Shown: in pieces, positions 45,844 to 54,722 of the stretch | How the letters are laid out: each line of letters opens with the position of its first letter | How positions within the stretch are numbered: position 1 is the stretch's first letter | From: an uncultured Faecalicatena sp. | GTDB lineage: Bacteria; Bacillota; Clostridia; Lachnospirales; Lachnospiraceae | Reading direction: 5' to 3' | Length of the DNA: 64,000 nt | Assembly: GCA_948468385.1 (NCBI GenBank) | Contig: CAOKHZ010000005.1 | Span: forward strand, 106,349-170,348 | Program-made: the position numbers and the translations under genes | Notes under the pieces: model-generated | Database searches by the model: none | What the model was told of the DNA's origin: nothing | What the model saw: the letters and a program-made list of their open reading frames with translations, nothing else

Positions 45844-47835
45844 ATGAAAAACAAATTCGTGAAACGAATCTTGACGCTTGGCCTTGTGGCAGCTATGGCG
45901 GTTACGATGATAGCGGGCTGCGGTGGAAAGGGAGATTCCGGTGACAAGGGAAGTGACGGCGCGGCCGGGGATGGCGGCACGACGGACGAGTTTGCCGGTA
46001 AGAGCACTGATTTCGGCTGGTGGATTTACAAGACGGACGGCGAAGGACAGTATTATGAGAATTATGAGGATTGCGTGGTGGCGCAGTGGATTCGGGCGCA
46101 GAGCTGGGACGTGGAAAATGGCGGCATCAGCGAGGAAGATACGGGAAGAAAGCTTAATTTTTCCTATATCGTGCCGATTAGCGGTTCGGAGAACGAGAAC
46201 TTTAACACAATGATTGGTACCGGGGAATATCCGGAATTGCTTGACTTGGTCGCGTCGACGGAAAGTCCGCAGGCCATGCATGCAAACGGGGTTTTGATGG
46301 ACATTACGGAGTATGTGGAAAAATATATGCCGAATTACTTGGCGTATTTGGATGCAAATCCAGAACTCAAGCCGCTCGTGCAGGTAAAGGAAGATGACGG
46401 GAGCATCCATTACTATGCGCTTTATGGATTGTTGGAAGGCATGGAAGATCCTTGGCAGGGAACCTGCTACCGCAGGGATTGGGTTGCGAAGTATGCCGAG
46501 CCGACCGAATATGTGTGGGATTGGGAGAGCGATTACGTGCAGGAAAATGGCCACCCGGCTGTGACCCCGCTTGAGAAGGCGGTGGAAGAGAAGAACATGG
46601 AAGGCTGGAAGGAGAATGAAGTCACTTCCTTTACCTATGATTATAATGCGGATAATGAACTTGGATACGAGGATAACATTATTTTCCCGAGCGGTAAGTC
46701 GGATCCGCTGACCATCAGTGACTGGGAGTGGATGTTCGAGGCGTTTGAGAAGGCGATTGACGAGAGAGGTTGGTCAAATGACAGCAGTTCCTATAGCACG
46801 ACCGTGTATTATCCGGGATTTTTATCGACGGGTTCTTTGGTGTCTTCTTTTGGTGGCGGTACCGGAAGTTATTATGTGAAGGATGGCGAGGTTTCCTTTG
46901 ACGGGGATTCTGAGAATTTCAAGACCTATTTGGAATGTATGAATGCGTGGCATGAAAAGGGTTGGTTGGATTCTGAGTTTAATACCAGGGCATCAGACAT
47001 GTTCTTTAGAATCAACACGGCGGGGGTTACGCAGGGTAAGGTTGGTTTGTGGAACGGTTCAAGCAGCAATATCGGAACGGCTCTTCGTCCTACTTGTCAG
47101 GATGCGTCGGATGCGGCAGATTCGTTCGTGATGGGAGCAGCTTTACCGATTAATGACGTATATGGCGGAGAAGAACAGATGTACAAAGAGCCGGATGCAC
47201 TGTACCAGTCCAGCCGTAAAGGGTCGGCTCTGGGAATTACGAACAAGGCGGAAGATAAGGATTTGGCGGCATTGTTCACGTTTTTGGATTGGACTTATAC
47301 ACATGAGGGTGGAATGGTGATTCGAAACGGACTGAACGAGGAACAGTATGCGTCGATGGAATTTAATCCAGACTTTTATGCGGAGAGAAATCTGACGAGT
47401 GCGTATACGATTTCCACGGATGAGGATGGCAGAACCGTCTATACGAGAAATATTGACCCGTCTGATCCGGCCACGAATGCTTTGAACGCGCAGAGAATGG
47501 ATGTCGGTTTGAAAATGCAGTATACTGATGAGTATCGTCTGGACACGGGGGCTCCGGCTATTAACCGTGCGGCGTATGAACAGTGGAATCTGTATGTAAA
47601 TACCGGAAGTGTGTTGGATTATACTGGATTGTTAAACGTTGAGGAGGCGGAAACGTATAGCAAGATTTCTACGGCGGTCACGGATTATCAGAACCAGAAC
47701 GTGCCGAACGTCATCAAGGGTGCGATGTCTTGGGATGACTATGTGAAAGGATTTGATAACATTGATCCGGATTCGGCGGTGGAATACCTGCAGAAGTACG
47801 TAGATTTGGCAAATACGGCGAGGACGACGAAGTAA
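45844..47835 (+). CDS. Large extracellular solute-binding lipoprotein, copy 2
   Basis: 663 residues, high identity with copy 1 over the whole length. Lipobox near VTMIAGCGGKG, then GGWWIYKTDGEGQYYENYEDC-type N-lobe and the same C-terminal YLQKYVDLANTARTTK. It differs more in ligand-region segments such as the stretch after SSFGGGTG (SYYVKDGEVSF against QYYVKDGVVSF) and after GLWNGSSSNIGT. The ATG has AGGAGG upstream; an in-frame TTG seven codons earlier precedes that site. Own promoter and terminator. A duplication with possible divergence of specificity (inference). Confidence 0.88.
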   Translation: MKNKFVKRILTLGLVAAMAVTMIAGCGGKGDSGDKGSDGAAGDGGTTDEFAGKSTDFGWWIYKTDGEGQYYENYEDCVVAQWIRAQSWDVENGGISEEDTGRKLNFSYIVPISGSENENFNTMIGTGEYPELLDLVASTESPQAMHANGVLMDITEYVEKYMPNYLAYLDANPELKPLVQVKEDDGSIHYYALYGLLEGMEDPWQGTCYRRDWVAKYAEPTEYVWDWESDYVQENGHPAVTPLEKAVEEKNMEGWKENEVTSFTYDYNADNELGYEDNIIFPSGKSDPLTISDWEWMFEAFEKAIDERGWSNDSSSYSTTVYYPGFLSTGSLVSSFGGGTGSYYVKDGEVSFDGDSENFKTYLECMNAWHEKGWLDSEFNTRASDMFFRINTAGVTQGKVGLWNGSSSNIGTALRPTCQDASDAADSFVMGAALPINDVYGGEEQMYKEPDALYQSSRKGSALGITNKAEDKDLAALFTFLDWTYTHEGGMVIRNGLNEEQYASMEFNPDFYAERNLTSAYTISTDEDGRTVYTRNIDPSDPATNALNAQRMDVGLKMQYTDEYRLDTGAPAINRAAYEQWNLYVNTGSVLDYTGLLNVEEAETYSKISTAVTDYQNQNVPNVIKGAMSWDDYVKGFDNIDPDSAVEYLQKYVDLANTARTTK

Positions 47836-47895
47836 GTCAAAAGCTTATGAGTTGTGATAGGACTTAAGTTGCGAAAAAGTATATCAGCTAAAAAT

Positions 47896-47934
47896 GGGAT
47901 GGCGGTCACAAAACTTGGCTTGCCATCCCGTTTT
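47896..47934 (+). terminator. Terminator of solute-binding protein gene 2
   Basis: GGGATGGC pairs with GCCATCCC, 18-base loop, then GTTTT. May also serve the convergent AraC gene. Confidence 0.75.
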
Positions 47935-47939
47935 ACACG

Positions 47940-47985
47940 ATAGGAAACTTTGCTCCCTATAAGGCAAAACCCTTCGGGTGGATTG
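47940..47985 (+). repeat. Structured intergenic repeat element, copy 2 (short)
   Basis: ATAGGAAACTT, TCCCTAT, CAAAACCCT and CGGG blocks align, in order and spacing, with the minus strand of 30838-30960. Ends close to the AraC stop codon. Confidence 0.6.
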
Positions 47986-47994
47986 GTCATGGCA

Positions 47995-48834
47995 TCACTG
48001 GTTTTCCAATCGATATTGGGACGGCGTGACCCCGTATTCGTTCTTAAATGCCCGAATGAAATTTTCTGGATTGTCGTAGCCGACTTGTTCGCTGATGGCA
48101 GAAATACTTTTGTTCGTGGTCGTAAGCATCAGGGTCGCCACATAGAAGCGGCAGCTTTTCATGAGGCTGGAAAACGAGATTCCGGTCAGCTTTTTTACAT
48201 AGCGCGAGGCATAGGAGGGCGCGATAAAAAATTGTTTCGCAATGTCATCTAAGGTAAGCCGAAAATTGCTCCTCGTGATATAATTGTACAATTCATAGCC
48301 TTCCGCCGTTAAAGGGGAGGGAACGTCCTGCACGACATGCGTCTTGTGACGGCGGATGAGTTCTGTCATCAATAAAATGAAGCGATGCTGGAGGGCGAAT
48401 TCAAAAAACTCTTTTTCTTGTCGGGATTCCTCTAAAAGTTCAAAAAATAAATTTCGAATCAATGCATCATCCCCGGTTGAGATTACGCAATAAGTTTGGT
48501 GATTGCTGTTTGAGACTGGCTTGGAGGCGTTTTTTCCCAATGTTCGCTGGAAGAGAAAGCGGGTGATGTCATTCTGGGAGAATAAAAGCGGTCCAAGAAA
48601 CTCGTCGGTCTTGCGCTCGTCAAGTTGGAGAAAGAGCAGCTTTGCGCCGTCACTTTTTTCCGGCAAGGGCACATTTGGGGAGGGGGAGAGCAATAATACA
48701 TCGCCGGTTTGCAAGGGAATGGTTTCTTCGAAAAGACGAAGGATGGAACTGCCGTTTGCAACATAATAAATTTTCAGGTAGAGGGGGGACGGGTGGATTA
48801 GAGGCTCGTCGGATATCAATAAAAAGGGATTCAT
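47995..48834 (-). CDS. AraC-family transcription regulator (carbohydrate locus, right)
   Basis: 279 residues. N-terminal cupin-like sensing domain (YVANGSSILRLFEETIPLQTGDVLLLSP), C-terminal double helix-turn-helix: FRLTLDDIAKQFFIAPSYASRYVKKLTGISFSSLMKSCRFYVATLML, then KSISAISEQVGYDNPENFIRAFKNEYGVTPSQYR. Typical sugar-responsive activator. Start ATG (MNPFLLIS) has AAGGAG seven bases upstream; the frame stays open for 41 more codons across the promoter and that is not used. Convergent with the solute-binding genes, which it may control. Confidence 0.93.
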   Translation of the reverse strand: MNPFLLISDEPLIHPSPLYLKIYYVANGSSILRLFEETIPLQTGDVLLLSPSPNVPLPEKSDGAKLLFLQLDERKTDEFLGPLLFSQNDITRFLFQRTLGKNASKPVSNSNHQTYCVISTGDDALIRNLFFELLEESRQEKEFFEFALQHRFILLMTELIRRHKTHVVQDVPSPLTAEGYELYNYITRSNFRLTLDDIAKQFFIAPSYASRYVKKLTGISFSSLMKSCRFYVATLMLTTTNKSISAISEQVGYDNPENFIRAFKNEYGVTPSQYRLENQ

Positions 48835-48868
48835 CAGGGTTCTCCTTTGTTTGGTTAAGATATAAACC

Positions 48869-48897
48869 ACTATACTGTGGCGGCGGTAAAAAGTCAA
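48869..48897 (-). promoter_or_regulatory. Promoter of the right-hand AraC gene
   Basis: Minus strand TTGACT, 17 bases, TATAGT, 35 bases before the start codon. Confidence 0.75.
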
Positions 48898-49034
48898 GTT
48901 CCAGCAAATTATTTGTTGCCATCCGCGTGTCATTGTGCTAATATAATCGCGAAGCATGTCATGGTACGGAGAGAAAAGGGAGCGGCAGAAGGATTATGCT
49001 GGCGTGGGCAAATGCTTGGGTATTGTAAAGACAC

Positions 49035-49063
49035 TGGACATTTTGATGAAATCGGAGTATGAT
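49035..49063 (+). promoter_or_regulatory. Promoter of the folate operon
   Basis: TGGACA, 17 bases, TATGAT, 61 bases before the folC start. Confidence 0.65.
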
Positions 49064-49123
49064 ATTATCGTTTTAGAAGATAACGAAAATGGCGTAATGG
49101 CAAAAAATAAAAGGGGATAAAAG

Positions 49124-50452
49124 GTGACCTATAAAGAAGCAAGGGTATATTTGGACAATGTGTCGAAATACGGAAGTGTACTTGGCTTGGATACGATTCG
49201 GGATTTGCTAAGGGAATTGGGAAATCCGCAGGATGAGTTGCAATTCATCCATATCGCGGGGACGAATGGGAAAGGCTCCATTCTGGCCTATGTGTCCACC
49301 ATATTGAGCGAGGCGGGGTTCGCGGTAGGGCGATACGTTTCTCCGACGGTGGTTTCTTATCGGGAAAGAATCCAGGTGGATGGCAGTTGGATTGGAGAAG
49401 ACGAGTTCGCGGCATTGGTAGAAAAAGTGCAAAAGGCAGTTGCGTGTATGGAGACAAGCGGAAGGGGATGCCCTACCGTGTTTGAGATGGAAACCGCAAT
49501 GGCCTTTTTGTATTTCCGTGACAAGAAATGCGACTACGTGGTATTGGAGACGGGGCTTGGCGGCAAATTGGATGCCACAAACATTGTAAAGAATACGGTT
49601 TTGGCTGTCTTTTCCACGATTAGTCGGGATCACATGGGCGTTTTGGGTGACACGCTAACGGAAATTGCCCGGGAAAAGGCGGGAATTATCAAGCCGGGAT
49701 GCATGGTGGTGTCGGCGGCACAAAGACCGGAGGTACGCGCGGTATTAGAAGAGGAGGCGGCAAGGAATAGTTGTCCGCTCGTTTTTGCCGGGCCGGAGGA
49801 TATACATATGATAGAAGAAACGGTTCGGGGTCAGGCATTTTCTTATAAGGAAATGCGGAATTTAAAAATACATCTGGCAGGAACCTACCAGATTGAAAAT
49901 GCGGTGACGGCGTTGGAGGCGGTGCAGGCTTTACGCGCCGTGGGACACAAAAAAATAGGGATTACCGACGAAGCAGTCCACCGGGGACTTGCGAGGACTG
50001 TTTGGGACGGGCGGTTTACCTGCGTCGGCGAGCGGCCGCTTTTTATCGTGGACGGCGCGCACAACGAGGACGCGGCATGGCAGCTTCGAAAGACGTTGGA
50101 GACCTATTTTCCAGGGAAACGACTGATTTATCTCATAGGCGTATTCAAGGACAAGGAGTATGAAAAAATCGTGGAAATCATGGCACCATTGGCGGCAAAG
50201 GTTTATACCGTGAATTTGCCGGATATGGGGCGGACGTTGGATGCGCGGACTCTAAAGGAAGCATTTGACACGGTGTATTGCAAAGGTCGTGTGACAGTGT
50301 CAGAAGATTACGTCGTGGCGGTCGGCGATATCGGGCAGGCCATTCGGTTGGCGTTGGAAGAAGCCAAGGAAGAGGACGTGATTTTGGCGTTTGGATCGCT
50401 GTCATATCTTGGACGGGTAATGGAACTCGTGAAAAAAGAGACAGAGTTTTGA
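49124..50452 (+). CDS. folC: Dihydrofolate synthase / folylpolyglutamate synthase
   Basis: Adds glutamate to dihydropteroate and to folates. 442 residues, Mur-ligase fold. FIHIAGTNGKGSILAYVSTIL is the ATP loop; SPTVVSYRERIQVDG, YVVLETGLGGKLDATN, STISRDHMGVLGDTLTEIAREKAGII and VDGAHNEDAAWQLRKTLE are the conserved blocks. Starts with GTG, preceded by AAGGGG. First gene of the folC-folE-HD-folP-folBK operon. Confidence 0.95.
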   Translation: MTYKEARVYLDNVSKYGSVLGLDTIRDLLRELGNPQDELQFIHIAGTNGKGSILAYVSTILSEAGFAVGRYVSPTVVSYRERIQVDGSWIGEDEFAALVEKVQKAVACMETSGRGCPTVFEMETAMAFLYFRDKKCDYVVLETGLGGKLDATNIVKNTVLAVFSTISRDHMGVLGDTLTEIAREKAGIIKPGCMVVSAAQRPEVRAVLEEEAARNSCPLVFAGPEDIHMIEETVRGQAFSYKEMRNLKIHLAGTYQIENAVTALEAVQALRAVGHKKIGITDEAVHRGLARTVWDGRFTCVGERPLFIVDGAHNEDAAWQLRKTLETYFPGKRLIYLIGVFKDKEYEKIVEIMAPLAAKVYTVNLPDMGRTLDARTLKEAFDTVYCKGRVTVSEDYVVAVGDIGQAIRLALEEAKEEDVILAFGSLSYLGRVMELVKKETEF

Positions 50453-50536
50453 CAGACATGAAAAGGTTGCCGGAGGATAAAATTTTGTCGGCGGCAGGCG
50501 GAATCGCAGGAAGAGAAAATAAAAGGGATGGATATC

Positions 50537-51094
50537 ATGGTAGATCAGGAAAAAATCAGGCAGGCGGTGCGTCTTTTGTTGGAGGGTATCGGGGAAGATA
50601 TAAGCAGGGAAGGGCTTTTGGAAACTCCAGACCGCGTGGCCAGGATGTATACGGAGCTTTATGGCGGGATGGAAGAGGACGCGGCATTTCATTTAAGTAA
50701 GCGGTTTCCAGTGCAGGACAATGGGATGGTGGTTGAGAAGGACATTACGTTTTATTCCACATGCGAGCATCATATGCTGCCATTCTATGGAAAGGTTCAT
50801 ATTGCCTATATACCGAACGGCGAGGTGGCGGGGCTTAGCAAGTTGGCCCGCACGGTGGAGGTGTATGCCCGCAGACTGCAGCTTCAGGAGCGTCTTACCG
50901 CCCAGGTTGCCGACGCGTTGATGGAAAATCTGCATCCGCAGGGTGTGCTTGTCATGGTGGAGGCGGAGCATATGTGCATGACGATGCGGGGAATCAAAAA
51001 GCCTGGCAGCCAGACGGTGACACTGACAAAGCGCGGCGTGTTTTCGGAAGACCAGGCACTGACGGATACCTTTTTTCGAATGATTGGGAGGTAG
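50537..51094 (+). CDS. folE: GTP cyclohydrolase I
   Basis: Converts GTP to 7,8-dihydroneopterin triphosphate, first step of folate synthesis. 185 residues. Zinc ligands: Cys and His in [21 protein letters not shown] and a later Cys in [34 protein letters not shown] is diagnostic. Start is the ATG of MVDQEKIRQ; another ATG three codons earlier abuts the AAGGG site and is less likely. Nine bases separate it from the HD gene. Confidence 0.97.
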   Translation: MVDQEKIRQAVRLLLEGIGEDISREGLLETPDRVARMYTELYGGMEEDAAFHLSKRFPVQDNGMVVEKDITFYSTCEHHMLPFYGKVHIAYIPNGEVAGLSKLARTVEVYARRLQLQERLTAQVADALMENLHPQGVLVMVEAEHMCMTMRGIKKPGSQTVTLTKRGVFSEDQALTDTFFRMIGR

Positions 51095-51103
51095 TGGGAG
51101 GGC

Positions 51104-51595
51104 ATGGAGATTATCGAGCAAATCCGCAGACATCCGTTGTATCAGGAATACTATGACAAGTTGGAAAAATTAGAGGAAAAGAGGACTTTTTGCCGGCATC
51201 AGATGGGACATTTTTTGGACGTGGCGCGTATAGCCTACATTCACAACCTGGAGTCAGAGTATGGCATTCGCAAAGAGGTGATTTACGCGGCGGCATTGCT
51301 GCACGATATCGGAAAGGCCAGGCAGTATACGGAGGGAATTGCGCACGAGGAAGCATCGGCAGAAATTGCCGGGCGCATTTTATGGGACGTGTCACGCGAA
51401 GGGGATTTTTCCGAAGAGGAGCGGCAGGAGATTTTGCGAGCCATTTTGGGACATCGAAAGAAAAGGGAGGGGATGTCGGAGTTGGAGGAGCTTTTGTACA
51501 CTAGCGACAAGCAGTCCCGTCCTTGTTTTATGTGTCCGGCAGAGAGGGAATGCAATTGGAATATACAAAAGAAAAATCTTGAGGTGGAGATATGA
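51104..51595 (+). CDS. HD-domain hydrolase within the folate operon
   Basis: 163 residues. HD-superfamily metal phosphohydrolase: His in FCRHQMGHFLDVARIA, the His-Asp pair in AALLHDIGKARQY, His in GIAHEEASAEIAG, and Asp in LYTSDKQSR. The tail has RPCFMCPAERECNW, three cysteines that could bind metal. It lies between folE and folP, overlapping folP by four bases (ATGA), so it is firmly in the folate operon. Function unproven; removal of phosphates from dihydroneopterin triphosphate is a reasonable guess because no such enzyme is otherwise in the operon. Confidence 0.85.
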   Translation: MEIIEQIRRHPLYQEYYDKLEKLEEKRTFCRHQMGHFLDVARIAYIHNLESEYGIRKEVIYAAALLHDIGKARQYTEGIAHEEASAEIAGRILWDVSREGDFSEEERQEILRAILGHRKKREGMSELEELLYTSDKQSRPCFMCPAERECNWNIQKKNLEVEI

Positions 51596-52401
51596 TAATA
51601 GGCGGGAAGGCATTTGATACAAGGAAGCATACTTACATTATGGGAATTTTGAACGTGACCCCTGATTCGTTTTCGGACGGCGGCAAATTTGATTCGTTGG
51701 ATGCGGCACTATACCATGCGCAGGAAATGGTGTCGGAAGGGGCGGACGTTCTGGACGTGGGCGGGGAGTCTACAAGACCTGGCCATGTTCAGATTGGAAC
51801 GGAAGAGGAAATGCATCGGGTCGTTCCGATAATCGAGGCATTGAAAAAAAGGTTTGACACGCCCGTTTCGGTGGACACCTACAAAGCAACGGTGGCGCAG
51901 GCGGCGGTGGACGCGGGTGCGGACTTGATTAATGATATCTGGGGCTTAAAATATGATGAAAAAATGGCAAATGTAATTGCCGATTCTGGCGTCGCCTGCT
52001 GTCTGATGCACAATCGGGAAAAGACGGAATATGAAGATTTTTGGGCAGACGTAAAAAAGGACTTGGAGGAAACGATTGGGTTGGCAGAGGGAGCGGGGAT
52101 TTCCCGGGATAAAATCATACTCGACCCGGGTGTCGGGTTTGGGAAGACCTATGAAATGAATCTGGAAGTGTTAAGAAATTTACACTTTCTGCATTCGTTT
52201 AATTTGCCGCTCCTTTTGGGGGCTTCGCGGAAATCGGTCATCGGGCTGACACTGGACTTGCCGGTTACCGAGAGGCTGGAAGGAACGCTGGTGACGACAA
52301 TGCTGGCAGTGGAAAGCGGTTATTCCTTCGTGCGGATACATGACGTGAAGGAAAATTTGCGGGTCGTGAAAATGATGGCAGCCATTCGGGAACGCGGATA
52401 G
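51592..52401 (+). CDS. folP: Dihydropteroate synthase
   Basis: Joins hydroxymethyl-dihydropterin diphosphate with p-aminobenzoate; target of sulfonamides. 269 residues, TIM barrel. IMGILNVTPDSFSDGGKF, DVGGESTRPGHV, the SVDTYKATVA and LINDIWGL strands, ILDPGVGFGKT and LLLGASRKSVIG, ending FVRIHDVKENLRVVKMM. Its ATG overlaps the HD gene stop (ATGA). Confidence 0.97.
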   Translation: MIIGGKAFDTRKHTYIMGILNVTPDSFSDGGKFDSLDAALYHAQEMVSEGADVLDVGGESTRPGHVQIGTEEEMHRVVPIIEALKKRFDTPVSVDTYKATVAQAAVDAGADLINDIWGLKYDEKMANVIADSGVACCLMHNREKTEYEDFWADVKKDLEETIGLAEGAGISRDKIILDPGVGFGKTYEMNLEVLRNLHFLHSFNLPLLLGASRKSVIGLTLDLPVTERLEGTLVTTMLAVESGYSFVRIHDVKENLRVVKMMAAIRERG

Positions 52402-52471
52402 ATGTTACAATTCACTCTTGTACCGCGGTATGCGAGAACAAATGAAAAGCATGAATATGAGGAGGAACGGC

Positions 52472-53281
52472 ATGGACAAAATAAAAATTGAAAATCTGGA
52501 AGTGTTTGCCAATCATGGGGTTTTTCCAGAGGAAAATCGTCTGGGACAAAAATTTTTGGTATCTGCGGTTTTGTATACGGATACGAGGAAGGCGGGACAA
52601 ACAGACGACCTGAGTGCTTCCATTGATTATGGAGAGATCTGCCGGTTCTTTGATTCGTACATGAAAAAACAGACTTACCAATTGCTTGAACGGGCGGCGG
52701 AAACCCTGGCGGAAGAATTGCTTTTGAAGACACCGAATTTGAGAAAAGTAAAATTGGAGATAAAAAAGCCGTGGGCGCCCATTGGACTGCCGCTTGAGTC
52801 CGTGTCGGTCAAGATTACGCGGTCGTGGCACACGGCGTATATCGCGCTGGGTTCGAATATGGGAAATAAGGAGGAATTTTTAAGTCGTGCCGTAAGTGAA
52901 CTGAGTGATTTGCATGGTTGTGAGGTGAAGAAAATTTCTTCTTGGATAGAGACGAAGGCTTATGGAGTGACGGATCAGCCGGATTTTTTGAATGGTTGCT
53001 TAAAGCTACGGACATTGCTTACTCCGCAGGAGTTACTTGATGAGTTGCATCGGATTGAACAAGACGCCGGGCGCGTGCGCAAGGTGCATTGGGGGCCGAG
53101 AACGTTGGATTTGGACATTATTTTTTATGATGACCTCGTATTACAGAGCGAGGAATTGTGCATTCCCCATGTGGACATGCACAACCGGAGATTTGTTTTG
53201 GAGCCGCTATGTGAAATCGCTCCTTACATGCGGCATCCGGTGTATGGTTGGACGATGATGGAAGGGCTTGGGCTGCTTTAA
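52472..53281 (+). CDS. folK: Fused dihydroneopterin aldolase / HPPK (FolB-FolK)
   Basis: 269 residues, two enzymes in one chain. Residues 1-~115 are FolB (KIKIENLEVFANHGVFPEENRLGQKF, TDDLSASIDYGEICRF), which cleaves dihydroneopterin. Residues ~118-269 are FolK (TAYIALGSNMGNKEEFLSRAV, QPDFLNGCLKLRTLLTPQELL, GPRTLDLDIIFYDDLVLQSEELCIPHVDMHNRRFVLEPL), which transfers diphosphate to the product. Start is ATG after GAGGAGGAAC. The last codons run into a perfect palindrome that also ends aroA; stop codons overlap by four bases. Confidence 0.96.
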   Translation: MDKIKIENLEVFANHGVFPEENRLGQKFLVSAVLYTDTRKAGQTDDLSASIDYGEICRFFDSYMKKQTYQLLERAAETLAEELLLKTPNLRKVKLEIKKPWAPIGLPLESVSVKITRSWHTAYIALGSNMGNKEEFLSRAVSELSDLHGCEVKKISSWIETKAYGVTDQPDFLNGCLKLRTLLTPQELLDELHRIEQDAGRVRKVHWGPRTLDLDIIFYDDLVLQSEELCIPHVDMHNRRFVLEPLCEIAPYMRHPVYGWTMMEGLGLL

Positions 53282-53289
53282 AGCAGCCC
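53270..53289. terminator. Perfect 20-bp palindrome shared by convergent gene ends
   Basis: GGGCTGCTTTAAAGCAGCCC contains the stop codons of folBK (53279-53281) and of aroA on the other strand (53278-53280). A flanking GAAGGGC/GCCCTTC pair (53261-53267 with 53286-53292) offers an alternative stem. No T tract. Confidence 0.7.
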
Positions 53290-54603
53290 TTCAAACGTAT
53301 CATAAAAGGTCGGATAGGACACGTCCACGCAATGGCTGTCTAAAATCTTTGTCGTCCCTTCCGCAACCAGCGCGGCGATGGAAAATGCCATGGCAATCCG
53401 GTGATCTAAGAGCGTGTGAATCGTTGCGCCTTGTAAGGGGTGTCCGCCATGGATGACCATGCCGTCTTCTGTCGGGGCGACATCGCACCCCATTGCGTTT
53501 AAATTATCCGTGACCGTCTCAATGCGGTCGGTTTCTTTTACCTTTAATTCTGCCGCATCTTTAATCGTGGTCGTGCCATCGGCCATGGCGGCCATCACGG
53601 CAATGACCGGAATCTCGTCAATCAAGGTCGGGATGATGCCGCCCTCTATCGTGGTGCCATGTAGCTGGCTCGTGCGCACGAGGATGTCGGCAACCGGTTC
53701 GCCACCAACGCACCGTTCGTTCAGAAGGGCGATGTCGCCGCCCATGTCCTTGCATACTTGCAGCATCCCGGCTCTCGTCGGATTGACCCCGACATTTTGA
53801 ATCAAAATTTCCGAATCAGGTACTAAAAGCCCGGCGGCGATAAAGTAGGCGGCGGAAGAAATGTCTCCCGGCACCATGATTTTCTGACCGTATAACTCCT
53901 TGCAGGGGCGGATGGAGGCGGTCGCACAGATTTTCTCGTTTTCTGCAGAAACATGCGCGGACGATTTCATATTTCCCACGAAAGAGCGGATGTCGGCACC
54001 GAATTCCTTTAACATCAGTTCGGTATGATTGCGGGAGAGTGAGGGTTCCGTCACCGTGGTTGTGCCCTCGGCATATAATCCGGCCAGTAAGATACAAGAC
54101 TTGACCTGGGCGGAGGCCACCGGGGAGGAATAGTCGATGCCGTGCAAATGCCCCGGCGTAATGTAGAGCGGGGCGCAGTCATTCCTAAGGACGCTGGAAA
54201 TGTTGGCGCCCATCTGTGTCAAAGGCTCCATGATGCGCCGCATCGGACGCGAATTGAGAGAGTCGTCGCCCGAAAGCTTACTCTCAAAGGGCTGTCCGGC
54301 CAAAATGCCGGAAATCAGCCGGGTGGTCGTTCCACTGTTGCCGACCTCGAGCGTCAGGGAAGGTGAGCGAAGGCCGTGTAGTCCCCGTCCGTGAATCAGG
54401 ACGGAGGTTTCGCTTTGCTCTATTTCAATGCCCATCCTGCGGAAACAGTCGATGGTCGCAAGACAGTCCGCTCCCGGAAGAAAATTTGTCACCTCGGTGA
54501 GACCGCTGGCAATCGAGCCAAACATCACACAACGGTGAGAAATGGACTTGTCACCGGGGACGGTGATTTCCCCGCGAAGCCCGCTGATATTTGTGAGTTC
54601 CAT
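53278..54603 (-). CDS. aroA: 3-phosphoshikimate 1-carboxyvinyltransferase (EPSP synthase)
   Basis: Adds the enolpyruvyl group of PEP to shikimate 3-phosphate. 441 residues, two-domain inside-out barrel. VPGDKSISHRCVMFGSIASG, LEVGNSGTTTRLISGILAGQPF, GDDSLNSRPMRRIMEPL, and the C-terminal DEIPVIAVMAAMADGTT, ELKVKETDRIETVTDNL and DHRIAMAFSIAAL. Start ATG (MELTNISGLRG) has AGGA upstream; the frame stays open 12 codons earlier. Lies downstream of tyrA. Ends inside the palindrome shared with folBK. Confidence 0.97.
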   Translation of the reverse strand: MELTNISGLRGEITVPGDKSISHRCVMFGSIASGLTEVTNFLPGADCLATIDCFRRMGIEIEQSETSVLIHGRGLHGLRSPSLTLEVGNSGTTTRLISGILAGQPFESKLSGDDSLNSRPMRRIMEPLTQMGANISSVLRNDCAPLYITPGHLHGIDYSSPVASAQVKSCILLAGLYAEGTTTVTEPSLSRNHTELMLKEFGADIRSFVGNMKSSAHVSAENEKICATASIRPCKELYGQKIMVPGDISSAAYFIAAGLLVPDSEILIQNVGVNPTRAGMLQVCKDMGGDIALLNERCVGGEPVADILVRTSQLHGTTIEGGIIPTLIDEIPVIAVMAAMADGTTTIKDAAELKVKETDRIETVTDNLNAMGCDVAPTEDGMVIHGGHPLQGATIHTLLDHRIAMAFSIAALVAEGTTKILDSHCVDVSYPTFYDTFEGLL

Positions 54604-54722
54604 AAAGATGATCCTTTCTGGTGTTATTTGCAGCCGCATAAAAGTTGGAAAGTAGATTATTAAACGTGTTTGTAAGATACTACTTTCAGACCTTCATATG
54701 GCCCTAGGTGGTAACTTTTTTC

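Noticed and set aside
52402-52471. T-box-like ACCGCGGT stretch before folBK
   Set aside because: Only a fragment of the T-box core is present, with no specifier stem or terminator; the gene is inside an operon.
54660-54722. T-box-like AGGTGGTAAC between tyrA and aroA
   Set aside because: It is on the plus strand while both genes are on the minus strand, and it lacks the rest of the motif.
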